From Acidobacteria bacterium RIFCSPLOWO2_12_FULL_68_19 (GTDB lineage Bacteria > Acidobacteriota > Vicinamibacteria > Vicinamibacterales > UBA2999): 64,000 nucleotides of DNA. Below, in pieces: positions 1 through 8,012 of this stretch. How positions within the stretch are numbered: the stretch's first letter is position 1; each line of letters begins with the position of its first letter. Position numbers and translations under genes: made by a program. The stretch covers positions 104,235-168,234 of the forward strand of contig MELF01000010.1 in assembly GCA_001767525.1 (NCBI GenBank), given 5' to 3'. The notes beneath the pieces are model-generated. The model made no database searches and was not told the origin of the DNA. It saw only the letters and a program-made list of their open reading frames with translations.

Positions 1-74
1 AGGTAGGCGGCGGAGGAGGCCGCCGCGCCCCCCGCGATCACGCCCTTGATGAAGTTGCGTCGTGAGAGCGACAT
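1..74 (-). CDS. Tat-secreted protein, 5' end only
   Basis: Only the first 24 codons are in the window. They begin MSLSRRNFIKGVIAGGA, a clear twin-arginine signal (S-R-R-N-F-I-K) followed by a small-residue hydrophobic stretch, so the folded product is exported by the Tat system. Such signals are typical of periplasmic cofactor enzymes, and a two-gene molybdenum hydroxylase lies 5 kb away, but nothing visible here identifies the enzyme. The gene reads out of the left edge, divergently from the sulfur gene to its right. The space between them is mostly a heptanucleotide array, so neither gene has an obvious conventional promoter. Confidence 0.7.
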   Translation of the reverse strand, partial: MSLSRRNFIKGVIAGGAAASSAAY

Positions 75-135
75 AGGCTGAGCCCGCGTGAAAAAACTCG
101 CGACGAGTTTACACCCAGGCGGGGTAACGTGTATC

Positions 136-210
136 TAGCCGGTAGCCGGTAGCCGATAGCCGGTAGCCGGTAGCCGATAGCCGGTAGCCGATAGCTGGTA
201 GCCGGTAGCC
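136..210 (+). repeat. GGTAGCC heptanucleotide tandem array
   Basis: Ten consecutive 7-bp units (GGTAGCC or GATAGCC, one GATAGCT) follow a partial unit. The array is in strict register from 141 to 210, and GATAGCC units are interspersed among the GGTAGCC ones. It is followed by CAACAGCCCAAAGCCT and then directly by the ATG at 227, so the array and its tail form the whole visible 5' leader of that gene. No Shine-Dalgarno sequence is present. The tail resembles a second heptamer family (GCCCAAA) found elsewhere in the window. Confidence 0.93.
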
Positions 211-226
211 CAACAGCCCAAAGCCT

Positions 227-1624
227 ATGATCCTGAAGCAGTTCTACCTCAACTGCCTGGCCCACGCGTCGTACGTGATTGGCGACGAGCAGACCCGCAC
301 GGCCGCCGTCGTCGACCCGCAGCGTGACGTCGACGGCTACCTGGCCTTTGCCGCCGAGCACGGCCTGCGAGTCGCGCACGTGTTCCTGACGCACCTGCAC
401 GCCGACTTCCTCGCCGGCCACCTGGAGCTGCGCGACCGAGTGGGCGCCACGATCTACCTGGGGAAGGCCGCGAGGGCGGAATACGCCTTCCAGCCGCTCG
501 GCGATGGCGACGCCGTGCAGTTCGGCCAGGTGCGGGTGGACGCGATCGAGACGCCGGGCCATTCACCGGAATCGATTTGCCTGGCGGTCTACGACCTGAC
601 CGAAAGCGGCACCGCCCCGAAGGCGGTGCTCACCGGCGACACGCTGTTTGTCGGCGACGTCGGCCGCCCCGACCTGCACGGCGTGCTGGGCTGGACGGCG
701 GCGGAACTGGGGGCGCTGCTGTACTCCTCGCTCCACGACAAGCTGCTCAAACTCCCCGACTCGTGCCTCGTGTATCCCGCCCACGGCGCCGGGTCGCTCT
801 GTGGCAAGGCGCTCAGCCAGGAGACGATGTCGACCGTGGGCGACGAGCGGCGCTCGAACTACGCGCTGCGGCCGATGAGCAAGGAGCAGTTCATCGCGCT
901 CGTCACGATAGACCAGCCGGACGCCCCGTCGTACTTCGTGTACGACGCGGTGCTCAACAGCCGAGAGCGGCAGACGCTCGAGCAGGCATTGGCGCGCGAA
1001 CTCAACCCGCTGACGATCGACGAGCTCCTGGCGGCGCAGCAGCAGGGCGCGCAACTGCTCGACACGCGCGATCCGGCGGAGTTCGCCGCGGCGCATCTCG
1101 ACGGGAGCATCAACATCGGCCTGATCGGCCAGTACGCCACGTGGGCGGGCACCGTGCTCGCACGCGAGCGGCCGATCGCGATCGTCGCGGACCCGGGCGC
1201 AGAGACCGAATCGGCGCTGCGCCTCGGGCGGATCGGGTTCGACCACGTCATCGGCTACCTCGCCGGCGGACTGCGCAGCGCCGACGGATCGGAGGCGCGC
1301 ATCGTCTCGACCGAACGGCTGAGCGCCGAGGTCGCCGCCAGGCGCCTCGCGGAAGGCGGTGCGCCGGTACTCGTCGACGTGCGTGCGCCGGGCGAACGCG
1401 CACAGAAGCACATCGGCGGCAGCCTGCACATTCCGCTGACGCGCCTGACGGAACGGATGGCCGACATCCCTGCGGATCGACCCGTGCTCGTGTTCTGCGC
1501 CGGCGGATACCGCTCGTCGATTGCCGCGAGCCTGCTGCAGCGCGCGGGACGGGCGAAGGTGAGCGAGCTGGCTGGAGGAATAACCGCGTGGGAGGCGGCG
1601 GGACTGCCGTTACTGTCCGGGTGA
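227..1624 (+). CDS. MBL-fold persulfide dioxygenase-like / rhodanese fusion
   Basis: A 465-residue protein: an N-terminal metallo-beta-lactamase domain (about 1-240) of the ETHE1/persulfide dioxygenase type followed by two rhodanese domains. The metal motif THLHAD (His56, His58, Asp60) and a later GDTLFVGDVGRPD segment are visible. The first rhodanese module (about 265-345) has no cysteine at the active-site position (IVADPG) and is probably inactive. The second keeps the loop CAGGYRS with Cys424. Family knowledge: such fusions oxidise glutathione or protein persulfides and move sulfane sulfur, in sulfide detoxification. The start MILKQFYL fits the family. There is no ribosome-binding site; a heptamer array occupies the leader. 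Confidence 0.9.
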   Translation: MILKQFYLNCLAHASYVIGDEQTRTAAVVDPQRDVDGYLAFAAEHGLRVAHVFLTHLHADFLAGHLELRDRVGATIYLGKAARAEYAFQPLGDGDAVQFGQVRVDAIETPGHSPESICLAVYDLTESGTAPKAVLTGDTLFVGDVGRPDLHGVLGWTAAELGALLYSSLHDKLLKLPDSCLVYPAHGAGSLCGKALSQETMSTVGDERRSNYALRPMSKEQFIALVTIDQPDAPSYFVYDAVLNSRERQTLEQALARELNPLTIDELLAAQQQGAQLLDTRDPAEFAAAHLDGSINIGLIGQYATWAGTVLARERPIAIVADPGAETESALRLGRIGFDHVIGYLAGGLRSADGSEARIVSTERLSAEVAARRLAEGGAPVLVDVRAPGERAQKHIGGSLHIPLTRLTERMADIPADRPVLVFCAGGYRSSIAASLLQRAGRAKVSELAGGITAWEAAGLPLLSG

Positions 1625-1646
1625 GGCGCCGCGGCCGTGGTTCGTT

Positions 1647-1794
1647 GGACCGCTATGCGGGCCGGAACGGGAATTTCGTACTCGTTGCGTCCGCCCGCAT
1701 AGCGGTCCTAGCCGCGCGAAGCGCGGCAGAAGATACTGGCAACCAGCCAAGGGGTTCCGCGGGGATATCAAGGGGCGGAGCCCCTTGGCTGGTT
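1647..1794. terminator. Triple hairpin between convergent genes (REP-like / bidirectional terminator)
   Basis: Three inverted repeats stand in a row. 1647-1662 and 1693-1708 are perfect 16-bp complements around a 30-nt loop. 1711-1717 and 1721-1727 form GCCGCGC-GAA-GCGCGGC. 1741-1760 and 1775-1794 are 20-bp arms with one mismatch. The last arm touches the stop codon of the histidine kinase, which is read from the other strand. The position between two gene 3' ends suits bidirectional termination. There is no T-tract, and the self-contained palindromes also look like REP-type repeats. Confidence 0.7.
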
Positions 1795-3218
1795 CAGACC
1801 ACCGCCCGCCGCGGCGCCGGACGGGCGCGCGGCAGCGCAAGCTGGAACGTGCTGCCCCCGGGTCCGGACGCGGCGAGCGTCAGGCGTCCGCCGCTCGCCT
1901 CCGCGGCGCCCTTGGCGATCGACAGACCCAGCCCCGCACCCGGCGTCTCCGCGTTGGCGGCCCGGTAGAAGCGGTCGAAGATGCGCGCCCGCGCGTCCTG
2001 GTCGATCCCGCCGCCGCTGTCAATCACTTCGACCATCGCCTCTGCTCGCGTCTCCTCCACCCGAATCCGGACCTGCCCGCCGGGCGGACTGAACTTGATC
2101 GCGTTGTCGACGAGATTGATGAGCGCCTGCCGGATGACGAACCGGTCCGCGAAGGCATGGGGACGGTCGCGGTGTGCGTCGGGGGGCGGGCCGGCGTGCT
2201 CGCACACGATCGTCTGACGCTTCTCCTCGGCGAGCACCTCGAGATGCGCGGCCACCTCCTGCGCCAGGTCGTAGAGGTCGAACGCCGCGACCGACACGCG
2301 CGCCTCCCCCGTCTCGGCGCGCGACAGCATCAGGAGCCGATCGACCAGGCTGGCGAGCCGGTCGGCCTCTTCGAGCATGCTGCCGATGATGCTGCGGTAG
2401 TCCACCTCGTCGCGGCGCTCGCGGAGCCCCACCTCGCCCACGCTCCGGATGGCCGTCAGCGGCGTGCGCAGCTGGTGCGAGACGTCGGCGGTGAAGCGGC
2501 GCATCTGTTCGAACGACTCTTCGAGCCGCGCCAGGGTCTGGTTGAACACCGTCGCCAGCCGCCCCATCTCGTCGTCGGGGTTGTGGACCGGCAGGCGGTC
2601 GTGCAGGCGGTCGGCGGTGATCGTCCGGGCGCGGCCGGTCATCCGCTCGATCGGCAGCAGCGCGCGCCGCGCCAGCGTGTAGCCGCCGAGGCCCGCAATC
2701 GCGACGGCGAGCGGGAGCCCGAGCGTCAGGATGAGCGTCAGTTGGCCGATCTCGTCGCGCATCGCCCGCTCGGAGCGCGCCACCTGAATGACGACCGGCG
2801 TGTCGCCGATCCGGCCGCGGCGCGTCAGCACGCGGACCGGCGCCACGGGATGCTCGACGGCGACGATGCCGTCGTCGGTCTGCAGGGCGAGCTCGCGGCT
2901 GCGCGGCAGCGGGCTGTTGCGCGCCTCGACGTTCTGAAACAACAGGGCGCCCTCGGGGCTCCACACCTGGAACCAGAAGCTCTCTTCCTCCGTGATGTCG
3001 TCGTACGACCAGGCGATGCCCCCCTCGGGCGTCTGGTCGACCATCGCCGCCGCCCACTGGAAGTCGCTGCGAATCCGGCTGTCGAGCGTCTCCGACGCGT
3101 TCCCTCTGACGAACCAGAACACCACGGCGGCGTAGACGGCGAGCACGACGAGCATCGCCGTGACGTACCACAGCGTGAGGCGCACGCGGACGTTGTGCGA
3201 GCGCCACCAGCGCGTCAC
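1794..3218 (-). CDS. Two-component sensor histidine kinase (HAMP-HisKA-HATPase)
   Basis: A 474-residue inner-membrane sensor. Transmembrane segment 1 spans about 14-38, an extracytoplasmic sensor domain about 39-158, and segment 2 about 160-184. Then come HAMP (about 185-240), HisKA with phospho-acceptor His248 in DVSHQLRTPLTAIRS, and an ATPase domain with N-box LVDNAIKF and G-box GAGLGLSIAKG. It autophosphorylates and passes phosphate to the response regulator encoded just upstream. The two genes overlap by 4 bp (ATGA), so they are translationally coupled. The ligand cannot be inferred; no transporter or efflux gene adjoins that would suggest metals or antibiotics. Confidence 0.93.
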   Translation of the reverse strand: MTRWWRSHNVRVRLTLWYVTAMLVVLAVYAAVVFWFVRGNASETLDSRIRSDFQWAAAMVDQTPEGGIAWSYDDITEEESFWFQVWSPEGALLFQNVEARNSPLPRSRELALQTDDGIVAVEHPVAPVRVLTRRGRIGDTPVVIQVARSERAMRDEIGQLTLILTLGLPLAVAIAGLGGYTLARRALLPIERMTGRARTITADRLHDRLPVHNPDDEMGRLATVFNQTLARLEESFEQMRRFTADVSHQLRTPLTAIRSVGEVGLRERRDEVDYRSIIGSMLEEADRLASLVDRLLMLSRAETGEARVSVAAFDLYDLAQEVAAHLEVLAEEKRQTIVCEHAGPPPDAHRDRPHAFADRFVIRQALINLVDNAIKFSPPGGQVRIRVEETRAEAMVEVIDSGGGIDQDARARIFDRFYRAANAETPGAGLGLSIAKGAAEASGGRLTLAASGPGGSTFQLALPRARPAPRRAVV

Positions 3219-3898
3219 GGCTCTCCCTCGTGCAGCATGAACCCGACGCCGCGCACGGTGTGAATGAGCTTCATCGGCTGGTCCAGGTCGACCTTCCGCC
3301 GGAGGCGCGCGATATGCACGTCGATCACGTTGTCGAGCGGCGTCGTCCGCGCCGTCTCCTTCCAGACGTCGCGCGCGAGCGTCTCCCGCGGGACGACCTG
3401 CCCCTGGTGCCGCAGCAGGTACTCGAGCAGCTCGAACTCCCGCACCGTGAGATCGATCGGGCGCCCCCCACGCGTCACCTTCCGCGTGATCAGGTTCACC
3501 TCGAGATCGGCCGCCGTCAGCCGCGGCGACTCGGCGGCGCGGCCGCGGCGGACGAGCGCGCGGATGCGCGCCAGCAGCTCCGCGAAGGCGAACGGCTTGA
3601 TGAGGTAGTCGTCGGCGCCGGTGTCGAGGCCGCGCACGCGGTCCTGCAGCGTATCGCGCGCCGTCAGCACGAGCACGGGCGCCTTGATCCCCCGTTCCCG
3701 CATCGCCTTCAGGATCTCGAGGCCGTCGCGCCCGGGCAGCGTCAGGTCGAGCAGGATGGCGTCGAACTGCTCGGTGGTGACGCGGAAGAACGCCCCCTCG
3801 CCGGTGCGCTCCACGACGACGTCGTAGCGTTCGCCCTGGAGCCCTTCCCGCAGCGCGTCGGCGACCTTCAGCTCGTCCTCGACAACGAGGATGCGCAT
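3215..3898 (-). CDS. OmpR/PhoB-family response regulator
   Basis: A 227-residue regulator with a receiver domain (about 1-115) and a C-terminal winged-helix DNA-binding domain (about 125-220). The acidic pocket (VVEDE), phospho-acceptor Asp51 in ILLDLTLPG and conserved Lys101 in YLIKPF are present. The output domain carries the LTVREFELLEYLL and HIARLRRKVD signatures of the Trans_Reg_C family. It is the first gene of a two-gene operon with its kinase. The start codon lies about 16 nt from the end of a palindromic heptamer array, and no clear ribosome-binding site precedes it. Confidence 0.95.
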   Translation of the reverse strand: MRILVVEDELKVADALREGLQGERYDVVVERTGEGAFFRVTTEQFDAILLDLTLPGRDGLEILKAMRERGIKAPVLVLTARDTLQDRVRGLDTGADDYLIKPFAFAELLARIRALVRRGRAAESPRLTAADLEVNLITRKVTRGGRPIDLTVREFELLEYLLRHQGQVVPRETLARDVWKETARTTPLDNVIDVHIARLRRKVDLDQPMKLIHTVRGVGFMLHEGEP

Positions 3899-3915
3899 GG
3901 GGTCAAGGATAGCAA

Positions 3916-4020
3916 GGTGGTAGGTGGTAGGTGGTAGCCGGTAGGCGGTAGCCGGTAGCCGGTAGCAGAACCCGGAATCGCCACGCCTACCGGCTACCGC
4001 CTACCGCCTACCACCTACCG
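3916..4020. repeat. Head-to-head GGTAGCC heptamer arrays forming a large palindrome
   Basis: The left arm (3921-3969) is seven 7-bp units of the TAGGTGG/TAGCCGG/TAGGCGG type. The right arm (3986-4020) is five units of CCTACCG/GCTACCG/CCTACCA, the reverse complement of the left family. Only about 16 nt separate them, so the transcript could fold into a long hairpin. The right arm contains the fdhD stop codon (TAG read on the minus strand at 4015-4017), so the array starts exactly where that gene ends. Confidence 0.92.
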
Positions 4021-4860
4021 GCCAGCGACCCGTTCTTCACCCGTGTAGATGTTGAAGGTGTCGTCCCGTACGAAGCCGAGCAGCGTGACGCCCGCCGCCC
4101 GGGCCAGCTCGATCGCCAGGCTCGACGGCGCCGAGACCGCCCCCACGATCGGAATGCCGGCCACCACCGCCTTCTGCACGATCTCGAAGGACGTGCGGCC
4201 GCTCACAAAGAGCGCCAGGTCCGGCAGCGGCCACCGCTCCCCGAGCAACTGCGCGCCGACGACCTTGTCGACCGCGTTGTGGCGGCCGACGTCTTCGGCC
4301 ACCGCCACCGGCGTTCCATGCCGGTCGAACAGCCCGGCCGCGTGGAGGCCGCCGGTCTCGTCGAACAGCGTCTGGCCGCCGCGCAGCCGCCCGGGGAGCG
4401 CCGCCACGACGGCCGCCGCCATCGCCCAGCGCCCGGTGACCGGCGGCACATCCTGCATCAACTCGTCGATCGAGCGCCTCCCGCAGACGCCGCACGCCGA
4501 GGTCGTCGTCACGAGCCGCCGACCGCCGAGCGCCGCCTCGGCCCGAACCGCCGCCGCCCCGACGAGCATCACGTCGAGCAGGTTCTCCGCGCCCTCGTCG
4601 GTCGCCCCGCCGCAGTGCCGGATCGTGCCGATGTCCTCGGGGCCGGCGATCACGCGCTCGGACACGAGCAACCCGACCGCCAGCTCCCGATCGGCGCCGG
4701 GCGTCCGCATGGTGACCACGAACGTCGAGCCCTGCAGCCGGATCTCGAGCGGCTCCTCCGCGGCCGCGACGTCCTGGCGGCGCTCGCGTGCGTCGTGGAG
4801 CGGGCCGACGCGGACGACGTCGACAGGCTTCATGGAGCGGCGGACGGTGCGGGGCGCCAT
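4015..4860 (-). CDS. fdhD: FdhD family sulfurtransferase (formate dehydrogenase accessory protein)
   Basis: A 281-residue protein. FdhD moves sulfur from IscS to bis-MGD molybdenum cofactor to activate formate dehydrogenase-type enzymes. The catalytic CGVCG motif is visible in TTTSACGVCGRRS, and the terminal GFVRDDTFNIYTG matches the family. I start it at MAPRTVRRS; an in-frame ATG at 4833 (MKPVDVVRV) is also possible. A longer start at 4986 would translate a heptamer array into protein and is rejected. No formate dehydrogenase is in the window. The neighbours on the right are xanthine-oxidase-type molybdenum enzymes, which FdhD is not known to serve. Confidence 0.92.
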   Translation of the reverse strand: MAPRTVRRSMKPVDVVRVGPLHDARERRQDVAAAEEPLEIRLQGSTFVVTMRTPGADRELAVGLLVSERVIAGPEDIGTIRHCGGATDEGAENLLDVMLVGAAAVRAEAALGGRRLVTTTSACGVCGRRSIDELMQDVPPVTGRWAMAAAVVAALPGRLRGGQTLFDETGGLHAAGLFDRHGTPVAVAEDVGRHNAVDKVVGAQLLGERWPLPDLALFVSGRTSFEIVQKAVVAGIPIVGAVSAPSSLAIELARAAGVTLLGFVRDDTFNIYTGEERVAGR

Positions 4861-4867
4861 GTCAGAC

Positions 4868-4909
4868 GCCCTAAGCCTAAAGCCTAACGCCTCGAGCCCA
4901 AAGCCCCCG
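4868..4909. repeat. GCCYAAA heptamer array upstream of fdhD
   Basis: Six 7-bp units in register: GCCCTAA, GCCTAAA, GCCTAAC, GCCTCGA, GCCCAAA, GCCCCCG. The array ends 8 nt upstream of the chosen fdhD start on the minus strand. The same unit family recurs at 38462-38510 and, degenerated, at 31490-31531. Confidence 0.88.
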
Positions 4910-5090
4910 ACCCCGGCCTCGTCGAACGTACCTCCCATGTCGGTGGAGGCAGAGGTGCGATTCGGCCGACTGGCGGCGATCTCCATGAACCGGAGCCCCG
5001 ACGTAGTGGCGGGCCGGTGGCCGGTCCAGGTTCAGCGGAACGCCGCCTTCTGGTAGCATTCGCCAGAGCCAGTTCGCGAAAGGATCCCGC

Positions 5091-5612
5091 ATGAGCGTCA
5101 TCCGCCTGACCGTCAACGGCCGCGCGCACACGGTGGACGTCGACCCGACCACGCCCCTGCTGTACGTGCTCAGTGACGATCTCGAGCTGCGCGGCCCCAA
5201 GTTCGGCTGCGGCCTGGGCCAGTGTGGCGCCTGCACCGTCATTTTGAAAGGCGAGGCCGTCCGTTCCTGCTCGATACCGGTCCAGTCGGTGGCCGGCACG
5301 GAGATCACCACGCTGGAGGGCCTCGGGTCGCCGGAGAACCCGCATCCAATTCAACAGTCGTTCATCGACGGCCAGGCGATGCAGTGCGGCTTCTGCATCA
5401 GCGGGGTCATCATGACGGCCAAGGCGCTGCTCGACCGGACGCCGAACGCGACGGAGGCGCAGATCCGGCAGGCGCTCGCCAACGTGCTGTGCCGGTGCGG
5501 CGCCAACCTGCGCATGATCGCGGCGATCAAGCGCTACCAGCAGCAGCGGCAGGCCGGGGTCCCCAGCGCGCGGACCGAGCGCGCCGGGGCGGGGGAAAGG
5601 AGGACGGCATGA
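5091..5612 (+). CDS. (2Fe-2S)-binding subunit of a molybdenum hydroxylase (IorA/CoxS-like)
   Basis: A 173-residue small subunit with two 2Fe-2S clusters. Plant-ferredoxin-type ligands are Cys40, Cys45, Cys48 and Cys60; the C-terminal helical domain carries Cys99, Cys102, Cys134 and Cys136 (CGFC and CRCG). In the isoquinoline 1-oxidoreductase / aldehyde oxidoreductase family it carries electrons away from the molybdopterin subunit. It has no signal peptide, so it is probably co-exported with the Tat-bearing large subunit. The ribosome-binding site GAAAGGA is well placed. The stop overlaps the next start (ATGA). The C-terminal 20 or so residues are Arg/Ala-rich and look unstructured. Confidence 0.93.
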   Translation: MSVIRLTVNGRAHTVDVDPTTPLLYVLSDDLELRGPKFGCGLGQCGACTVILKGEAVRSCSIPVQSVAGTEITTLEGLGSPENPHPIQQSFIDGQAMQCGFCISGVIMTAKALLDRTPNATEAQIRQALANVLCRCGANLRMIAAIKRYQQQRQAGVPSARTERAGAGERRTA

Positions 5613-7954
5613 GTTCGCTCCTGACGCCCGATGCCCGCGCCGCCCTCTCCCGCCGCGAGTTCGTGAAGCGCTCGGGCGCGCTCGTCGTCGCCTTCAGCGC
5701 GGCGCGGTTCGCCACCGACCTCGGCCTCGCGCCAGGCAGCGTGTCGGCGCAGGGGATCAACGGCGTGGGCAGCCCGAACCTCGACTCGTGGATTGCCGTG
5801 GGCGCCGACGGGCGCGTCACCGCGTACACCGGCAAGTGCGAGCTCGGCACCGGGCTGTACACGGCGCAACTGCAACTGGTCGCCGAAGAGCTCTCGGTGC
5901 CGATCGACCGGGTGACGCTCATCCAGTGCGACACGTCGATGACCCCGGACCAGGGGACGACGTCTGGCGCGCAGTCGCACCCGAGCAATTTCAACCACGC
6001 CAATCTGGCGCTGGCGTGCGCAACCGCTCGGGAAGCGTTCGTGCAGATGGCTTCCAAGCGGCTCGGTGTCCCGATCGAGCAACTGGCCGCCGCCGACGGC
6101 GCCGTCGCCGTACGGGGCGACCCGTCCCGGCGCGTGCCGTACGGCGACCTGCTCGGAGGCAACACGTTCAACCTGCAGCTCAATCCGAAGGCGCGGCGCA
6201 AGCCGGCCAGCGAGTGGACCGTGCTCGGCACATCGGTGCCACGGGTCGATTTCCCCGCCATTGCGACCGGCCGCTTCGAGTACGTGCACAACGTGCGCGT
6301 GCCGGGCATGCTGCACGGGCGCGTCGTCCGGCCGCCCGCCATCGGGGCGACCCTCGTCCAGGTCGACGAGGGATCGGTCCAGGGCATGCCAGGACTCGTC
6401 AAGGTCGTCGTCCGCAAGAACTTCGTCGGGGTCGTCGCCGACAAGCCGTGGCAGGCCGAACAGGCGGCGCGGCGGCTGAAGGTCGAGTGGACGGCCGGGA
6501 CGCCGCTGCCGGACCAGCGCACGTTCCACCAACACCTGCGCAGCCAGACGGCGACGCGGGATGCGCTCAGCGTCGACTCGGGCGACGTCGATACGATGCT
6601 GGCCGGCGCGGCCACCGTCCTCCGCTCGACGTACATGCACCCGTATCAGATGCACGCCTCGGTCGGCACCGCGTGCGCGGTGGCGGACGTGCAGGGGACC
6701 CGGGCCACCATCTGGTCGGCGACGCAGGCCGTCTGGCCGTTGCGCAACACGGCGGCGACGCTGCTCGGTCTGAAGCCGCAGGAGGTGCGGATCATCTTTC
6801 GGATGGGATCTGGCTGCTACGGCGTCAACGGCGCCGACACGGTGTCCTACGACGCGGCGCTGCTGTCGCAGGCGGTCGGCCGTCCCGTGCGCGTCTCTCT
6901 GTCGCGCCGGGACGAGATGTCGTGGGAGAACTACGGGCCGGCCTACATCATCGAGCAGCGCGTCGGTCTCGACCCAGGCGGCACGATCGTGGCGTGGGAC
7001 TACGAGGGGTGGTCGCTCAGCCTGGGTGGCCGACCCGGCTACAACGCGCCGGGCAACGTGGTGAGCGGACGGCTCGCCGGCTTCCAGCCGCAGGGCGTCC
7101 AGCCGCGCTCGCCGGCGCCGGCCCCCACGGGCGCGCTCGACAACGGCAGCAACACCGTGCCGTCGTACTGCACGGGCGCGATCGGTGGATCCAGCCGCGG
7201 CACGGGCACGGTGCGCAGCGAGCGCGTGCTGTCGCACGTGGTGCTGTCGCCGTTCTTCACGGGACCGCTGCGTTCGCCCGCGCGCCTCCAGAACACGTTC
7301 GCTCACGAGTCCTTCATGGACGAAATCGCCGCGGCCGTGAAGGCCGACCCGGTGGAGTACCGGCTGCGCCACCTCCGCGATCCGCGGCTGCGGGAAGTCG
7401 TGACCGCCGCCGCCGCCAAGGCCGGCTGGGATCGCCGTCCCTCGCCGCGCAACGGCAACGGCAGCCGCCGGAGCGGCGTGGCGGCCGGCCGCGGGATGGC
7501 GTGCGTCCTCTACGAAGGGGACAACGGCTACTGCGCGCTCGTCGCCGAGGTCGAGGTCAACCTGAGCACCGGTCTCGTCACCGTCAGGCGCTCGGTCGCC
7601 GCCATGGACTGCGGACCCGTCTCCAACCCCGACGGCGCACGCAACCAGATGGAGGGCGGGATCATCCACGGCATCAGCCGCGCGCTGCGCGAAGAGGTGA
7701 CGTGGAGCGGCGACCGGGTGACCTCCGTGGACTGGCGGACGTACCGTCCCTGGTTCCTCGGGGATCCGGTGCCGGTGATTGAGACCGTCCTCGTCAACCG
7801 CCCCGACGCCGAGGCGATGGGCGCGGGCGAAACGACCGTCACGGTGACCGCCGCCGCCATCGGCAACGCCATCTTCGATGCGACCGGAGCGCGGGTGCGC
7901 CAGTCGCCGTTCACGCCGGAACGCGTGAAGGCGGCACTGGAGGCGCGCACCTAA
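5609..7954 (+). CDS. Molybdopterin-binding large subunit, xanthine dehydrogenase family (Tat-exported)
   Basis: About 781 residues from the ATG that overlaps the previous stop, with GGAAAGGAGG upstream. The N-terminus has a Tat signal (LSRREFVKRSGALVVAFS). An Ald_Xan_dh_C2-type body follows, and near the C-terminus the GAGETT segment supplies the glutamate expected in the molybdenum site. Known relatives (isoquinoline 1-oxidoreductase beta subunit, periplasmic aldehyde oxidoreductases) hydroxylate N-heterocycles or oxidise aldehydes. No FAD subunit gene is present, as in IorAB-type two-subunit enzymes whose electrons go to a membrane cytochrome. The substrate cannot be deduced. Confidence 0.92.
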   Translation: MSSLLTPDARAALSRREFVKRSGALVVAFSAARFATDLGLAPGSVSAQGINGVGSPNLDSWIAVGADGRVTAYTGKCELGTGLYTAQLQLVAEELSVPIDRVTLIQCDTSMTPDQGTTSGAQSHPSNFNHANLALACATAREAFVQMASKRLGVPIEQLAAADGAVAVRGDPSRRVPYGDLLGGNTFNLQLNPKARRKPASEWTVLGTSVPRVDFPAIATGRFEYVHNVRVPGMLHGRVVRPPAIGATLVQVDEGSVQGMPGLVKVVVRKNFVGVVADKPWQAEQAARRLKVEWTAGTPLPDQRTFHQHLRSQTATRDALSVDSGDVDTMLAGAATVLRSTYMHPYQMHASVGTACAVADVQGTRATIWSATQAVWPLRNTAATLLGLKPQEVRIIFRMGSGCYGVNGADTVSYDAALLSQAVGRPVRVSLSRRDEMSWENYGPAYIIEQRVGLDPGGTIVAWDYEGWSLSLGGRPGYNAPGNVVSGRLAGFQPQGVQPRSPAPAPTGALDNGSNTVPSYCTGAIGGSSRGTGTVRSERVLSHVVLSPFFTGPLRSPARLQNTFAHESFMDEIAAAVKADPVEYRLRHLRDPRLREVVTAAAAKAGWDRRPSPRNGNGSRRSGVAAGRGMACVLYEGDNGYCALVAEVEVNLSTGLVTVRRSVAAMDCGPVSNPDGARNQMEGGIIHGISRALREEVTWSGDRVTSVDWRTYRPWFLGDPVPVIETVLVNRPDAEAMGAGETTVTVTAAAIGNAIFDATGARVRQSPFTPERVKAALEART

Positions 7955-7955
7955 C

Positions 7956-7987
7956 GCGTTCGGTTCGTTCGGGCGTTCGGATCGTTC
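7956..7987. repeat. Short CGTTCGG-rich tandem repeat
   Basis: About four degenerate 8-bp units (CGTTCGGT, TCGTTCGG, GCGTTCGG, ATCGTTCA) fill the space right after the stop of the molybdenum subunit and end some 25 nt before the next start. It resembles the TTCG-rich repeat at 8701-8735. It has a tandem character but is not in the 7-bp register of the other arrays. Confidence 0.55.
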
Positions 7988-8012
7988 ATGCTAGATTTGT
8001 GGGCACCCGCGC

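Noticed and set aside
136-210. CRISPR array
   Set aside because: Units are 7 bp with no spacers and no cas genes nearby; it is a simple tandem array.
4861-4986. N-terminal extension of fdhD from an ATG at 4986
   Set aside because: The added residues come from a heptamer repeat and have no counterpart in the FdhD family; starts at 4860 or 4833 fit better.
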